NCBI GenBank assembly: GCA_902544085.1
Contig: CACCAP010000007.1
Coordinates: forward strand, 1 to 64,000
Length of the DNA stretch: 64,000 bases
Reading direction: 5' to 3'
Source: an uncultured Bacteroidota bacterium
GTDB taxonomy: Bacteria; Bacteroidota; Bacteroidia; Flavobacteriales; Flavobacteriaceae
The notes below the pieces were generated by a model. The model saw only the letters and a list, made by a program, of their open reading frames with translations. It was not told the origin of the DNA and ran no database searches. This document shows positions 8,578 to 16,167 of the stretch, piece by piece. Every line of letters starts with the position of its first letter. Position 1 is the stretch's first letter. The position numbers and the translations under genes are program-made.

Positions 8578-9181
8578 TAATAAGATTCTTCCTGTTTTGG
8601 TTATTCATGATCAAAAAAAAGCTGTTGATTTAGTAAAATGTTTGTACGATTCAGGAATTAGAAATATTGAAATCGCATTGAGAACCGATAGCTCAAGAAA
8701 ATCTATTGATAAAATAATTAATTCCCCAATCCCTTTGAATATAGGCATAGGAACAATTTTGACGATTGATGATCTAATTTTTGCCAAACAGGTTGGAGCA
8801 AACTTTGGTCTTTCACCCTCAACTGATGCCCAAATCATTCAAAAATCTATTGAACTAGATTTTAATTTTATTCCAGGTATTTCAACTCCTACTGATATTG
8901 CCACTGCAGTTAAATTCGGAATAAATACACTTAAATTTTTTCCTGCCGAAGACCTGGGTAGCACTAAATATTTAAACCGAATAAACTCTCCTTTTAAACA
9001 TCTTGATTTAAAGTGGGTTGTTCTTGGTGGCATTAATCAAGACAATGTGATGAAATATTCAAGGATGAAAAATGTAATTGCTATAGGAGGTTCTTGGATT
9101 GCTGAGCAAAAATTAATAGCTGAAAGTAACTGGTCGGAAATTAGAACCAGGACAAGAAAATTTATCGAACTATCTATTTAA
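8567..9181 (+). CDS. eda: KDPG/KDPGal-type class I aldolase
   Basis: 204 residues, the usual length of the KDPG aldolase family. The catalytic Glu35 lies in NIEIALRT, the Schiff-base Lys123 in LKFFPAE, and GIGTI, FIPGIST and IGGSWIA correspond to the GAGT, PG-T and GGSW family motifs. It would split 2-keto-3-deoxy-6-phospho-gluconate or -galactonate into pyruvate and glyceraldehyde-3-phosphate in the cytoplasm. The ATG lies inside the end of the kinase gene, so this is the last gene of the sugar-acid operon. Its 3' end overlaps the convergent hypothetical gene by 12 bases. Confidence 0.88.
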   Translation: MFVDNKILPVLVIHDQKKAVDLVKCLYDSGIRNIEIALRTDSSRKSIDKIINSPIPLNIGIGTILTIDDLIFAKQVGANFGLSPSTDAQIIQKSIELDFNFIPGISTPTDIATAVKFGINTLKFFPAEDLGSTKYLNRINSPFKHLDLKWVVLGGINQDNVMKYSRMKNVIAIGGSWIAEQKLIAESNWSEIRTRTRKFIELSI

Positions 9182-9823
9182 GGAATTATGAAATTTAACA
9201 AACAGTGTTTTTAGTTCCTGATCATCTCTGGGGGATATTTTGTTCTTCTTTATAAAGGTATTCACATCCTTAGAAACATTTTTATCAAACATTGATATTA
9301 GAAAGCTCTTTCTACGTTCAACATAATTGAACTTGTCATTGTAGTATAGAAATATGGAATTTTTCTTTCTGTACTTTGGATCTGGTTTGTCTTGAATTCC
9401 AGGTGTATAGTCGGGATAATATATTTCGAGAAATGTGTCTGCCAACAGGGAAAAATTCTGATTAGATTCGATAACTTCATAAAATTTGTTATTTATTGAG
9501 ACAAATTCTTTTTCAGGAAAAATTACTTTTTCAATTTTATCTGGCAGTAATTTGTACATACTGTTATCATCAAATATGTCAAATGTTTGTTCTAGAAGAT
9601 TGTAATTCGTTACAACATTTACTGGTGTGTCATTATTTGATAATTTTAATGTAGCGTTGGTTGGTTTTTTGAAGAAATACTTATTTCCGGCAATAACTAT
9701 ATTCTGAGATTTATAAGGTGCTGAAAGTTCTCTTTTTATGAACTCTAAGTTAACGCCAGTATCGCTTAATGTTAATTGTTGGCAAAAGATATTTAATGAA
9801 AATAATATTATTACGAGTCTCAT
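9170..9823 (-). CDS. Secreted hypothetical protein
   Basis: 217 residues beginning with a short hydrophobic signal peptide (MRLVIILFSLNIFCQQ), followed by a hydrophilic, Lys/Asn/Asp-rich body with no motif I recognise. A SILFYY-type aromatic patch and a basic C-terminus are the only notable features. It is probably periplasmic. Its neighbours give no firm role: the aldolase gene converges on it and the guanidino-modifying gene lies upstream on the same strand with a 39-base gap. Codon usage resembles the rest of the window. Confidence 0.6.
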   Translation of the reverse strand: MRLVIILFSLNIFCQQLTLSDTGVNLEFIKRELSAPYKSQNIVIAGNKYFFKKPTNATLKLSNNDTPVNVVTNYNLLEQTFDIFDDNSMYKLLPDKIEKVIFPEKEFVSINNKFYEVIESNQNFSLLADTFLEIYYPDYTPGIQDKPDPKYRKKNSIFLYYNDKFNYVERRKSFLISMFDKNVSKDVNTFIKKNKISPRDDQELKTLFVKFHNSLNR

Positions 9824-9862
9824 CCATAATATACTAGCAATAAATAAGCCAAACTATATTTT

Positions 9863-10771
9863 TTAATTTTTTTCTCTTATCAGAGGTAATGTACAACACC
9901 TAAATAGCCCACCAAGTTTTGAAATTTCAGAGAAGTCAAGTTTTTCAACATTCAAACCGATATCACAAAACCAATCCATTAATCTTTTAAATCTTTTATC
10001 TGTAATTACTGTATTTTCATTAATTGAAAAAAAATTACAATAAAGTTTTGACATCTCATCTAATGTTACATTAAAGATATTTTTTTCACCATAATATGAG
10101 ATCAGAAAATTGAGTTCAATTTTATTTGCAAATGCTTCTTTACACATCACAGCTTTATTTTTTGAAACAGGCTGAAAACAACAGTCAAGGTGAAGAGCAT
10201 TTAAAGAAGGTGTAATGGATGATTTTATCAATTCAATTGGAAATACTTCCTTTTTTTTTATTAGATCCTTCATCATTTTTATTGCTTTTTTATTTGTTCT
10301 TGCTGTGATTTGACTCTTATAATCATTTTTATCATAATAACCAATGAAGACATGATCTTCTGTAACAACAACATCACCTCCTTCAATGTGAGCACTCTTT
10401 GGTAGTTTAATTACATTTTTAACGTTACTAAGTAACGATCTCAACCCATTTAATTCCTTTTCTCTATCTGGGATTATTGATGATACAAAAAAATTATCTT
10501 GGATGACAAAGCCTAGATCTCGGGCAAAAATCTGATTTGTATCTTCAGTATCTAGTTCATGAACTTTAACTCCATATTTAATTAATATTTTTTTAAGTTC
10601 TGATAACTGACTTTGTAATCGAAATTTATTTGGATATTTCCCTTTTAGATAATTTAGTAATGACGTAGGGTCATAAAGGTCTCTGAAATTTAATGGAGAT
10701 TTAAAATTGTATGAGTTGCCAATTAAAACTTCTTTGAGTTTTGAAGTTTCGTTATTTATATTAAGATTCAT
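9863..10771 (-). CDS. Amidinotransferase/arginine-deiminase-fold guanidino-modifying enzyme (DDAH/CtlX-like)
   Basis: 302 residues from the ATG at 10771; a longer reading from 10798 would overlap rocD by 26 bases, and the shorter form starts with the expected NETSKLKEVLIG strand. The guanidine-modifying fold is marked by the acidic QIFARDLGF region, HIEGGDVVV, the catalytic-His region LHLDCCFQP, and a nucleophilic Cys near the C-terminus in GGLFRCCTLPL. Homologues I recall in Flavobacteriia are annotated as dimethylarginine dimethylaminohydrolase-like or CtlX-like. It lies one base downstream of rocD, which suggests that it removes the guanidino or ureido group from arginine or citrulline to feed ornithine to RocD. 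The exact reaction is inferred. Confidence 0.8.
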   Translation of the reverse strand: MNLNINNETSKLKEVLIGNSYNFKSPLNFRDLYDPTSLLNYLKGKYPNKFRLQSQLSELKKILIKYGVKVHELDTEDTNQIFARDLGFVIQDNFFVSSIIPDREKELNGLRSLLSNVKNVIKLPKSAHIEGGDVVVTEDHVFIGYYDKNDYKSQITARTNKKAIKMMKDLIKKKEVFPIELIKSSITPSLNALHLDCCFQPVSKNKAVMCKEAFANKIELNFLISYYGEKNIFNVTLDEMSKLYCNFFSINENTVITDKRFKRLMDWFCDIGLNVEKLDFSEISKLGGLFRCCTLPLIREKN

Positions 10772-10772
10772 A

Positions 10773-12002
10773 TTACAACTCTGAAAAACTTGTATCAATC
10801 AACTTAATTGCTTTTAAAATTTGTTTTTTATTTATTATTAACGGCGGTGCAAATCTTATTTTATTTCCCTGAGTTGGTTTTGCTAAAACCCCATTGTTAC
10901 GCATTTTTAATGATAACTCCCATGGGATTTTTGAAGTCTCGCTACAATCAAGAACAATAGCATTTAACAAACCTTTCCCCCTAATCTTTTTTATTAATTT
11001 GTGTTTACTTCTTAACTTTTCCAAATTATCTCTGAATAAATTTCCCATTGTTGTTGCATTATTGGATAAATTTTTATTTAGAGCAAACTTTATTGATTCT
11101 TTTGCCACAACGGCCCCTAATGGATTTCCACCAAATGTTGAACCGTGTTGTCCAACCTTTAAAACACCCATTATTTTTGAATCGGCAAGCACACCTGATA
11201 CTGGATAAAATCCACCGGAGAGTGCCTTTCCCAAGATAACTATATCTGGTCTTACCTCCTCATGGTGACATGCTAACAATTTTCCTGTTCTGCAAATCCC
11301 TGTTTGAATTTCATCTGCTATGAACAAAACATTATATTTCTCGCATAATTTTTTTGATTTCATCAAATATCCTTCATCAGGAACAACTACACCACCTTCA
11401 CCTTGTATCGGTTCAACTAAAAACCCTACAATATTCTTGTCTGCTTTAAAAGCTTCATTCAATTTTTGAATATTATTGTATTCAATGATTTCAAAACCAA
11501 CAGTTAAAGGCCCAAAATTTTCTTTACTCTCTTTACTTGAGGAAAATGAAATAACTGTTGTTGTTCTTCCATGAAAATTACCATTACATACAATAATTTT
11601 TGCCTTATTCTTTGCAACTTTCTTTACTTCATATCCCCATTTTCGACAAATTTTTAAAGCTGCTTCTACTGCCTCGGCACCAGAATTCATGGGAAGCATC
11701 TTATCGTATCCAAATACAGATGTTATGTATTCTAGAGAATCGCCTAGTTCACTATTGTAGAATGCTCGTGATGTTAGAGTTAGTTTCTTTGATTGTTTTA
11801 AAAAAGCATTTAAGATTTTTCTGTTGCAATGGCCTTGATTTACTGCAGAATACGATGACAGAAAATCAAAATATTTTTTTCCATGTACATCCCACACAAA
11901 AACTCCTTTCCCTCTGGAAAGGACAACAGGAAGAGGATGGTAGGTGTTGGAACAAAACTTTTCTTCTTTCTTGATATAAGAATTTTCTTTACTTGAAAGC
12001 AT
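10773..12002 (-). CDS. rocD: Ornithine aminotransferase
   Basis: A 409-residue class III PLP aminotransferase. The PLP-binding Lys sits in VILGKALSGGFYPVSG, the cofactor Asp in ADEIQTGICRTG, and the N-terminal SAVNQGHCNRKI segment matches ornithine-oxoacid transaminases. It transfers the delta-amino group of ornithine to 2-oxoglutarate, giving glutamate-5-semialdehyde, which links arginine breakdown to proline and glutamate. It is the first gene of a two-gene minus-strand unit with the guanidino-modifying enzyme. The length and all family motifs are complete. Confidence 0.92.
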   Translation of the reverse strand: MLSSKENSYIKKEEKFCSNTYHPLPVVLSRGKGVFVWDVHGKKYFDFLSSYSAVNQGHCNRKILNAFLKQSKKLTLTSRAFYNSELGDSLEYITSVFGYDKMLPMNSGAEAVEAALKICRKWGYEVKKVAKNKAKIIVCNGNFHGRTTTVISFSSSKESKENFGPLTVGFEIIEYNNIQKLNEAFKADKNIVGFLVEPIQGEGGVVVPDEGYLMKSKKLCEKYNVLFIADEIQTGICRTGKLLACHHEEVRPDIVILGKALSGGFYPVSGVLADSKIMGVLKVGQHGSTFGGNPLGAVVAKESIKFALNKNLSNNATTMGNLFRDNLEKLRSKHKLIKKIRGKGLLNAIVLDCSETSKIPWELSLKMRNNGVLAKPTQGNKIRFAPPLIINKKQILKAIKLIDTSFSEL

Positions 12003-12059
12003 ACATAAAATTAAATATTTTGGATATTTTTTGATATGATTTAATCATTAAGTAATTAA

Positions 12060-12090
12060 CAAAAAAAACCTCATGATAATATCATAAGGT
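12060..12090 (-). terminator. Intrinsic terminator downstream of tRNA-Ser
   Basis: On the minus strand, ACCTTATGAT and ATCATGAGGT form a 10-pair stem with one G-U pair and a 3-base loop, followed by a run of eight U residues. It lies 7 bases past the tRNA 3' end and before the rocD start, so it most likely ends the tRNA transcript. Confidence 0.85.
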
Positions 12091-12096
12091 TTAAAG

Positions 12097-12181
12097 CGGA
12101 GAGAGAGGGATTCGAACCCCCGGAGGTGTGACCCTCAATGGTTTTCAAGACCACCGCATTCGACCACTCTGCCATCTCTCC
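12097..12181 (-). tRNA. tRNA-Ser (anticodon UGA)
   Basis: 85 bases. The acceptor stem GGAGAGA pairs with TCTCTCC, the D-arm is GAGTGGTCGAATGC, the anticodon loop CTTGAAA gives anticodon UGA, the long variable arm is typical of class II serine tRNA, and the T-loop is GTTCGAATC. The 3' CCA is not encoded. A -7 element lies 8 bases upstream and an intrinsic terminator just downstream, so it is transcribed alone. Confidence 0.96.
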
Positions 12182-12189
12182 TTGGGCAG

Positions 12190-12197
12190 CAAATATA
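12190..12197 (-). promoter_or_regulatory. Bacteroidota -7 promoter element for tRNA-Ser
   Basis: A perfect match to TAnnTTTG (TATATTTG) on the minus strand, 8 bases before the mature tRNA 5' end. No clear -33 TTG is seen at the expected spacing. Confidence 0.7.
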
Positions 12198-12235
12198 ATT
12201 AACAATTTTTGATATTTAAGGAAAAAATTCTTTAT

Positions 12236-12243
12236 TACATTTA
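12236..12243 (+). promoter_or_regulatory. Probable -7 element for the TSUP permease gene
   Basis: TACATTTA matches seven of eight positions of TAnnTTTG. It lies 13 bases before the ATG at 12257 and downstream of the alternative ATG at 12209, so it supports the shorter reading frame. Confidence 0.45.
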
Positions 12244-12256
12244 TGGCAAAATTCAA

Positions 12257-13021
12257 ATGGATTTAATAACAGAAAATTTTTGGCATTATCCAGTTTTAGT
12301 GTTAGTCGGATGTATTGTAGGGGTCATTAATACAATGGCTGGTGGTGGATCCCTAATTACATTACCCATACTTATTTTTTTAGGCTTACCATCAAATGTC
12401 GCAAACGGAACCAACAGGATAGGGCTGTTAATGACTGCATTTTCAGCAAAGATGGGTTACAAAAGCAAAGGAATTTCAACATACCCATTTAGTATTTATA
12501 TTGGTCTCTTTGCTTTGATTGGTTCTCTGATTGGAGCACAGATTGCCATTGATATTGATGATAGAATTTTTAATAAAATTCTTTCCTTAATAATGATAAT
12601 CGTAATTATAATGATATTGTTTAGTCCTCAAATCCTAAAAGGTGATTTAAATGAAAAGATAAAAGGAAAAAGTTTAATGGTTTCATGTTTTATTTTTTTT
12701 ATTATTGGAATATATGGTGGATTCGTTAATGCAGGAATAGGTTTTATTATTATGCTTTTTTTAAATTTTTACAATCGAATGAATCTAATTAAAGTCAATG
12801 CTACAAAATCCGCTGTAATTTTAATATATACTATTGGAGCATTTTTAACATTTGTTATCAATGATCTTGTAAATTTTGGATACGGTCTTTCACTTGGCTT
12901 TGGAACTCTTTATGGGGGATGGTGGGCAAGTCGTTACACTGTGAAAAAAGGTGAGGATATAGTAAGAATTTTTTTAGTAATTTGTGTTTTGTTGTTTTCG
13001 TTTAAGTTGTGGGTTTTCTAA
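12257..13021 (+). CDS. TSUP-family (TauE/SafE) membrane permease
   Basis: 254 residues from the ATG at 12257; an upstream in-frame ATG at 12209 would begin before a likely promoter element and adds a non-hydrophobic leader. The protein has seven to eight membrane segments. The first repeat contains GCIVGVINTMAGGGSLITLP and the second GIYGGFVNAGIGFIIM, the paired half-repeats of the TauE/SafE sulfite-exporter family. Members move sulfite, sulfoacetate or other organosulfur anions; the substrate cannot be told here. A link to the sulfatase locus 12 kb away is possible but not shown. The stop codon overlaps that of ribB by 4 bases. Confidence 0.85.
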   Translation: MDLITENFWHYPVLVLVGCIVGVINTMAGGGSLITLPILIFLGLPSNVANGTNRIGLLMTAFSAKMGYKSKGISTYPFSIYIGLFALIGSLIGAQIAIDIDDRIFNKILSLIMIIVIIMILFSPQILKGDLNEKIKGKSLMVSCFIFFIIGIYGGFVNAGIGFIIMLFLNFYNRMNLIKVNATKSAVILIYTIGAFLTFVINDLVNFGYGLSLGFGTLYGGWWASRYTVKKGEDIVRIFLVICVLLFSFKLWVF

Positions 13022-14145
13022 TATTTTATTCTTTGAACAATTTCAAGTCCATATCCGCTTAAACCAACTCTCTTAACTTTTCGTGTGTTAGTCAATAGTT
13101 TTATTTTTGTTATCTCTAATTTTTCTAAAATTTGAGCTCCTATTCCAAAATCTTTTAAGTCCATTTTTTTATTTACTGATGTCAACAAAGGTTTTTTAAT
13201 TTCTTTATCCCCAAGTTTACTCAAACTTTCAAGAACATCCTTACTCTCATTGTTTTGATTTATAAAAATAATAGATCCGGCTTTATCCTCAACGATTAAA
13301 TTAATACATCTGTTTAGTTCCTCATCGCTTTCATTATGAATACTAGTTACAGTATCACTAATTGACTTGGTTGAAATCATTCTTGTTAGAACAGGAGAGT
13401 TTTTTTTCCATAAACCATGAGTTATTGCAAAATGAATTTTATCGGAATTTATTTGGCTAAAAACATGTAGTTTAAAATTTTTATCTCTAATATTCATTGA
13501 TGTTTCATCAATCTTATGAATTAAAGTATCGTACTTCATTCTGTAAGCTATCAAATCTTCAATTGAAATAATTTTTAAATTAAATTTTTTAGCAACAACA
13601 ATTAGTTCAGGTAATCTAGCCATTGAACCATCCTCGTTCATGATTTCACAGATGACACCAGCAGGTAAATACCCAGCTAATCTTGCAAGATCCACTGCAG
13701 CCTCCGTATGTCCTGACCGTCTCAGAACACCTCCATCTTTGGCAACTAAAGGAAAAACATGTCCAGGTCTAGTTAAGTCATCTGGTTTTGTTTTTGGATC
13801 TACTAAAGCATGTATTGTTTTTGATCTATCATCAGCCGATATCCCCGAGCTAACCCCATTGCCCTTTAAATCAACAGAAACCGTGAAAGCGGTATCCATT
13901 ACTTCAGTGTTTTTTGTTACCATTGGTTGTAATGACAATTTTTTACATCTTTTAGATGTCATTGGCACACAAACTAAACCTCTCCCATTTTTTATCATAA
14001 AATTGACAATGTCTTTTGTGATTATTTGAGCGGGAAAAACAAAATCACCCTCATTTTCTCTATTTTCATCATCAACAACAATTAATACTTTTCCTTCTTT
14101 GAAATCATCTAATGCATCCTCAATAGTATTTAATTTAATTTTCAT
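13018..14145 (-). CDS. ribB: 3,4-dihydroxy-2-butanone-4-phosphate synthase with degenerate GTP cyclohydrolase II domain (RibBX-like)
   Basis: 375 residues in two parts. Residues 1 to about 200 are a full DHBP synthase: RENEGDFVFPA (metal/acidic site), TRPGHVFPL and SGHTEAAVDLARLAG. It makes the four-carbon unit of riboflavin from ribulose-5-phosphate. Residues about 210-375 follow the GTP cyclohydrolase II layout, ending in DFGIGAQIL and IKLLTNTRKVKRVGLSGYGLEI, but the zinc-binding Cys triad is absent, so GTP hydrolysis is not expected. This matches the described RibBX architecture. It is the last gene of the nhaC-ftsK-lolA-lptF run and overlaps lptF by 11 bases. Confidence 0.9.
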   Translation of the reverse strand: MKIKLNTIEDALDDFKEGKVLIVVDDENRENEGDFVFPAQIITKDIVNFMIKNGRGLVCVPMTSKRCKKLSLQPMVTKNTEVMDTAFTVSVDLKGNGVSSGISADDRSKTIHALVDPKTKPDDLTRPGHVFPLVAKDGGVLRRSGHTEAAVDLARLAGYLPAGVICEIMNEDGSMARLPELIVVAKKFNLKIISIEDLIAYRMKYDTLIHKIDETSMNIRDKNFKLHVFSQINSDKIHFAITHGLWKKNSPVLTRMISTKSISDTVTSIHNESDEELNRCINLIVEDKAGSIIFINQNNESKDVLESLSKLGDKEIKKPLLTSVNKKMDLKDFGIGAQILEKLEITKIKLLTNTRKVKRVGLSGYGLEIVQRIKY

Positions 14146-15574
14146 TTTTAAATTTTAAAAAGCCAAAAATTTTTATACCAATAAAGTCAATATTTATCAA
14201 ATCTCTATCCATAATTGCCCGTCTAAAAAAATATATAGATAGCGGTAAAATAATTATTGTTGAAATCATACTTCCAAATGTTGCACTGATAGTGCCATCT
14301 TCAGCTGCATTTTTTGAAAAAGTGCCAATAAAATGATAAGTTAGAAAAATAATTAGGGCAAATAGTACAGGATATCCAAAACCTCCTTTTCTTACTATTG
14401 CTCCAATTGAAGAACCCAAAATAAAAAGAATTATAGGACTTAGCGAGATTGCAAATTTTTCATAGTAACTTAGTTTATGAAGATTAATTAATTTGTTTCT
14501 AATAAAAAAGTTTGTTTTTTGAGTAGATAATGTAACTCTTTGATTTTCAATATTTCTTTTAATTGATTTTAAAATTGGCACCCTGTAGCTTTCTTCAAAA
14601 TCATTTAAAACAGTATTGTGATCTGAGATGTTAATTTTATCAAATGATCCAGAGCCTTTATATTTAGTTTGGAAACTATATATGCCAGTTCTTTTATAAA
14701 AACTATTGCTAAAATTATTGTATTGCTGAATTAGTTTTTGTTCTAGTGAATCAACACTAAATTTTAGTTGTTTGATATTTTGCATTCTAAAGGTATTGTT
14801 GTACTTCTCTTCACTGAAGTCAACATCATAAAATTCTTTAAGATCAAAAACTATTGTGTGTTTATTAAACTTGATTTTAGTGTGCGGTTTGTATTCTTTA
14901 TTTCCAGAGTTTTCTGTAAGAATCTCCTCATATCGGAAGCCATTATTCAAAACTATGTTCAAAACATCCAATTTCTCATTAAAAATTAATTGTCCATTTT
15001 CTGATTTTATAACTGTAAGATTATCATTATTCTTATTGGTTTTGTGAATTATTACGTTCTTCAATTTATTGTTATCTACCCCAAATTTGTCATCTACTTT
15101 TATATTCATGTTTCCTAAACTATTAAAAACCCCTTCGGAGACTGCGAGTGTTGGTTTTACTTTGGCCAAATTCTTTCTTAAATTATAAGATTTAAATTCA
15201 GAATATGGAATTAGGTTATTTGAAATAAAAAAAACACAAAAACAGAGTATTGTGTTAAAGATCAATAAACTTTTCATTGATCTAAATAGAGAAATTCCAG
15301 ATGATTTAATTGCTGCGAACTCGTAATTCTCAGCCAAATCCCCATAGGTCATAATTGAAGCTAAAAGAACAGTTAAGGGCAAAACTAGGGGAATCAGTTT
15401 AGGACAATAATAAATAATAAATTTAAATAGAATTTCAGCATCTAATTCTTTCCCAGCCAAATCATCAATGAACATCCATATTGTTTGAAAAATAAAAATG
15501 ATCATTATAATGACAAAAAAACTAATAAATTTTGTTAAATAGGATTTTAGGATATATCTGTCGAGAACTTTCAT
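14135..15574 (-). CDS. lptF: LptF/LptG-family permease of the LPS export ABC complex
   Basis: 479 residues with the YjgP/YjgQ layout: three membrane segments near the N-terminus (about residues 15-35, 55-80 and 100-120), a periplasmic jellyroll domain of about 250 residues, and three membrane segments near the C-terminus. The N-terminal LDRYILKSYLTKF and the C-terminal LSPIILFILGSSIGAIVRKGG are typical. It would work with LptB and a second permease to extract LPS from the inner membrane. Which of the two paralogs, LptF or LptG, it is cannot be decided. The start overlaps the lolA stop (ATGA). Confidence 0.88.
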   Translation of the reverse strand: MKVLDRYILKSYLTKFISFFVIIMIIFIFQTIWMFIDDLAGKELDAEILFKFIIYYCPKLIPLVLPLTVLLASIMTYGDLAENYEFAAIKSSGISLFRSMKSLLIFNTILCFCVFFISNNLIPYSEFKSYNLRKNLAKVKPTLAVSEGVFNSLGNMNIKVDDKFGVDNNKLKNVIIHKTNKNNDNLTVIKSENGQLIFNEKLDVLNIVLNNGFRYEEILTENSGNKEYKPHTKIKFNKHTIVFDLKEFYDVDFSEEKYNNTFRMQNIKQLKFSVDSLEQKLIQQYNNFSNSFYKRTGIYSFQTKYKGSGSFDKINISDHNTVLNDFEESYRVPILKSIKRNIENQRVTLSTQKTNFFIRNKLINLHKLSYYEKFAISLSPIILFILGSSIGAIVRKGGFGYPVLFALIIFLTYHFIGTFSKNAAEDGTISATFGSMISTIIILPLSIYFFRRAIMDRDLINIDFIGIKIFGFLKFKNEN

Positions 15575-16167
15575 AAGTTGTTTAAAAAATAATCTTTATA
15601 TGCAGATCTATCAAAACCAATATCATATATTTTGTTTGAAAAAAAAATGTCATTTATTAAAATAGTTGTTGATGAATTGGATTCATTATTCTTCATTCTT
15701 AATTTAAAAATATTATAGTTTTTGTCTAAGAAAAAAGTGTAGTTTCTATTTAATTCTTCTAAAAAAAAATTGATGGAAATATAATCTTCTTCATATTTAA
15801 GTAGGCTTGAGTTAATTTTATCAAGAAAAGTTTTGAAAATATTAATTGGATTCCATTGATTATTTTCTGAGTAATCGATTATATTAATTTCTTTAATTTC
15901 ATGAATTATGTTGTAAATTTTTTCTCCATCACTGATTATGTCCATATTTTTATGCTTAATAAAATAAGATGAACTGTTACCAAACATTGTTCCTGATTCT
16001 TCCATTATTATAACATCTTCATTTTCTTTGTTTGTATGTACAATTAAATCATAACTAAGATCATATGAATTAAACGAACTGTATTTTTTTTTTATATATT
16101 CAACATCGTTTTGAGATGATATAGATAAAAAAAACAGTGAAAAAAATAAACAGTAATATTTACTCAT
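15571..16167 (-). CDS. lolA: LolA-like periplasmic lipoprotein carrier
   Basis: 198 residues with an N-terminal signal peptide (YYCLFFSLFFLSISSQ) and a beta-rich body. The pattern of an early tetrad of strands (YDLIVHTNKEN), a SSYFIKHKNMDIISDGEKIYNI hairpin and a late LRMKNN strand is that of LolA/outer-membrane lipoprotein carrier proteins. Sequence conservation is low, as usual in this family. Its position between ftsK and lptF is a common arrangement in Flavobacteriia as I recall it. It would ferry lipoproteins from the inner to the outer membrane. Overlaps of 4 bases with both neighbours indicate translational coupling. Confidence 0.75.
   Translation of the reverse strand: MSKYYCLFFSLFFLSISSQNDVEYIKKKYSSFNSYDLSYDLIVHTNKENEDVIIMEESGTMFGNSSSYFIKHKNMDIISDGEKIYNIIHEIKEINIIDYSENNQWNPINIFKTFLDKINSSLLKYEEDYISINFFLEELNRNYTFFLDKNYNIFKLRMKNNESNSSTTILINDIFFSNKIYDIGFDRSAYKDYFLNNL

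Noticed and set aside
6608..9181. Rhamnose operon suggested by the RhaT-like permease
   Set aside because: No rhamnose isomerase, rhamnulokinase or rhamnulose-phosphate aldolase is present; the kinase and aldolase need a 6-hydroxylated 2-keto-3-deoxy acid.
12071..12256. Minus-strand 61-codon frame across the tRNA
   Set aside because: It contains the whole tRNA-Ser gene and its terminator; it is not a protein gene.
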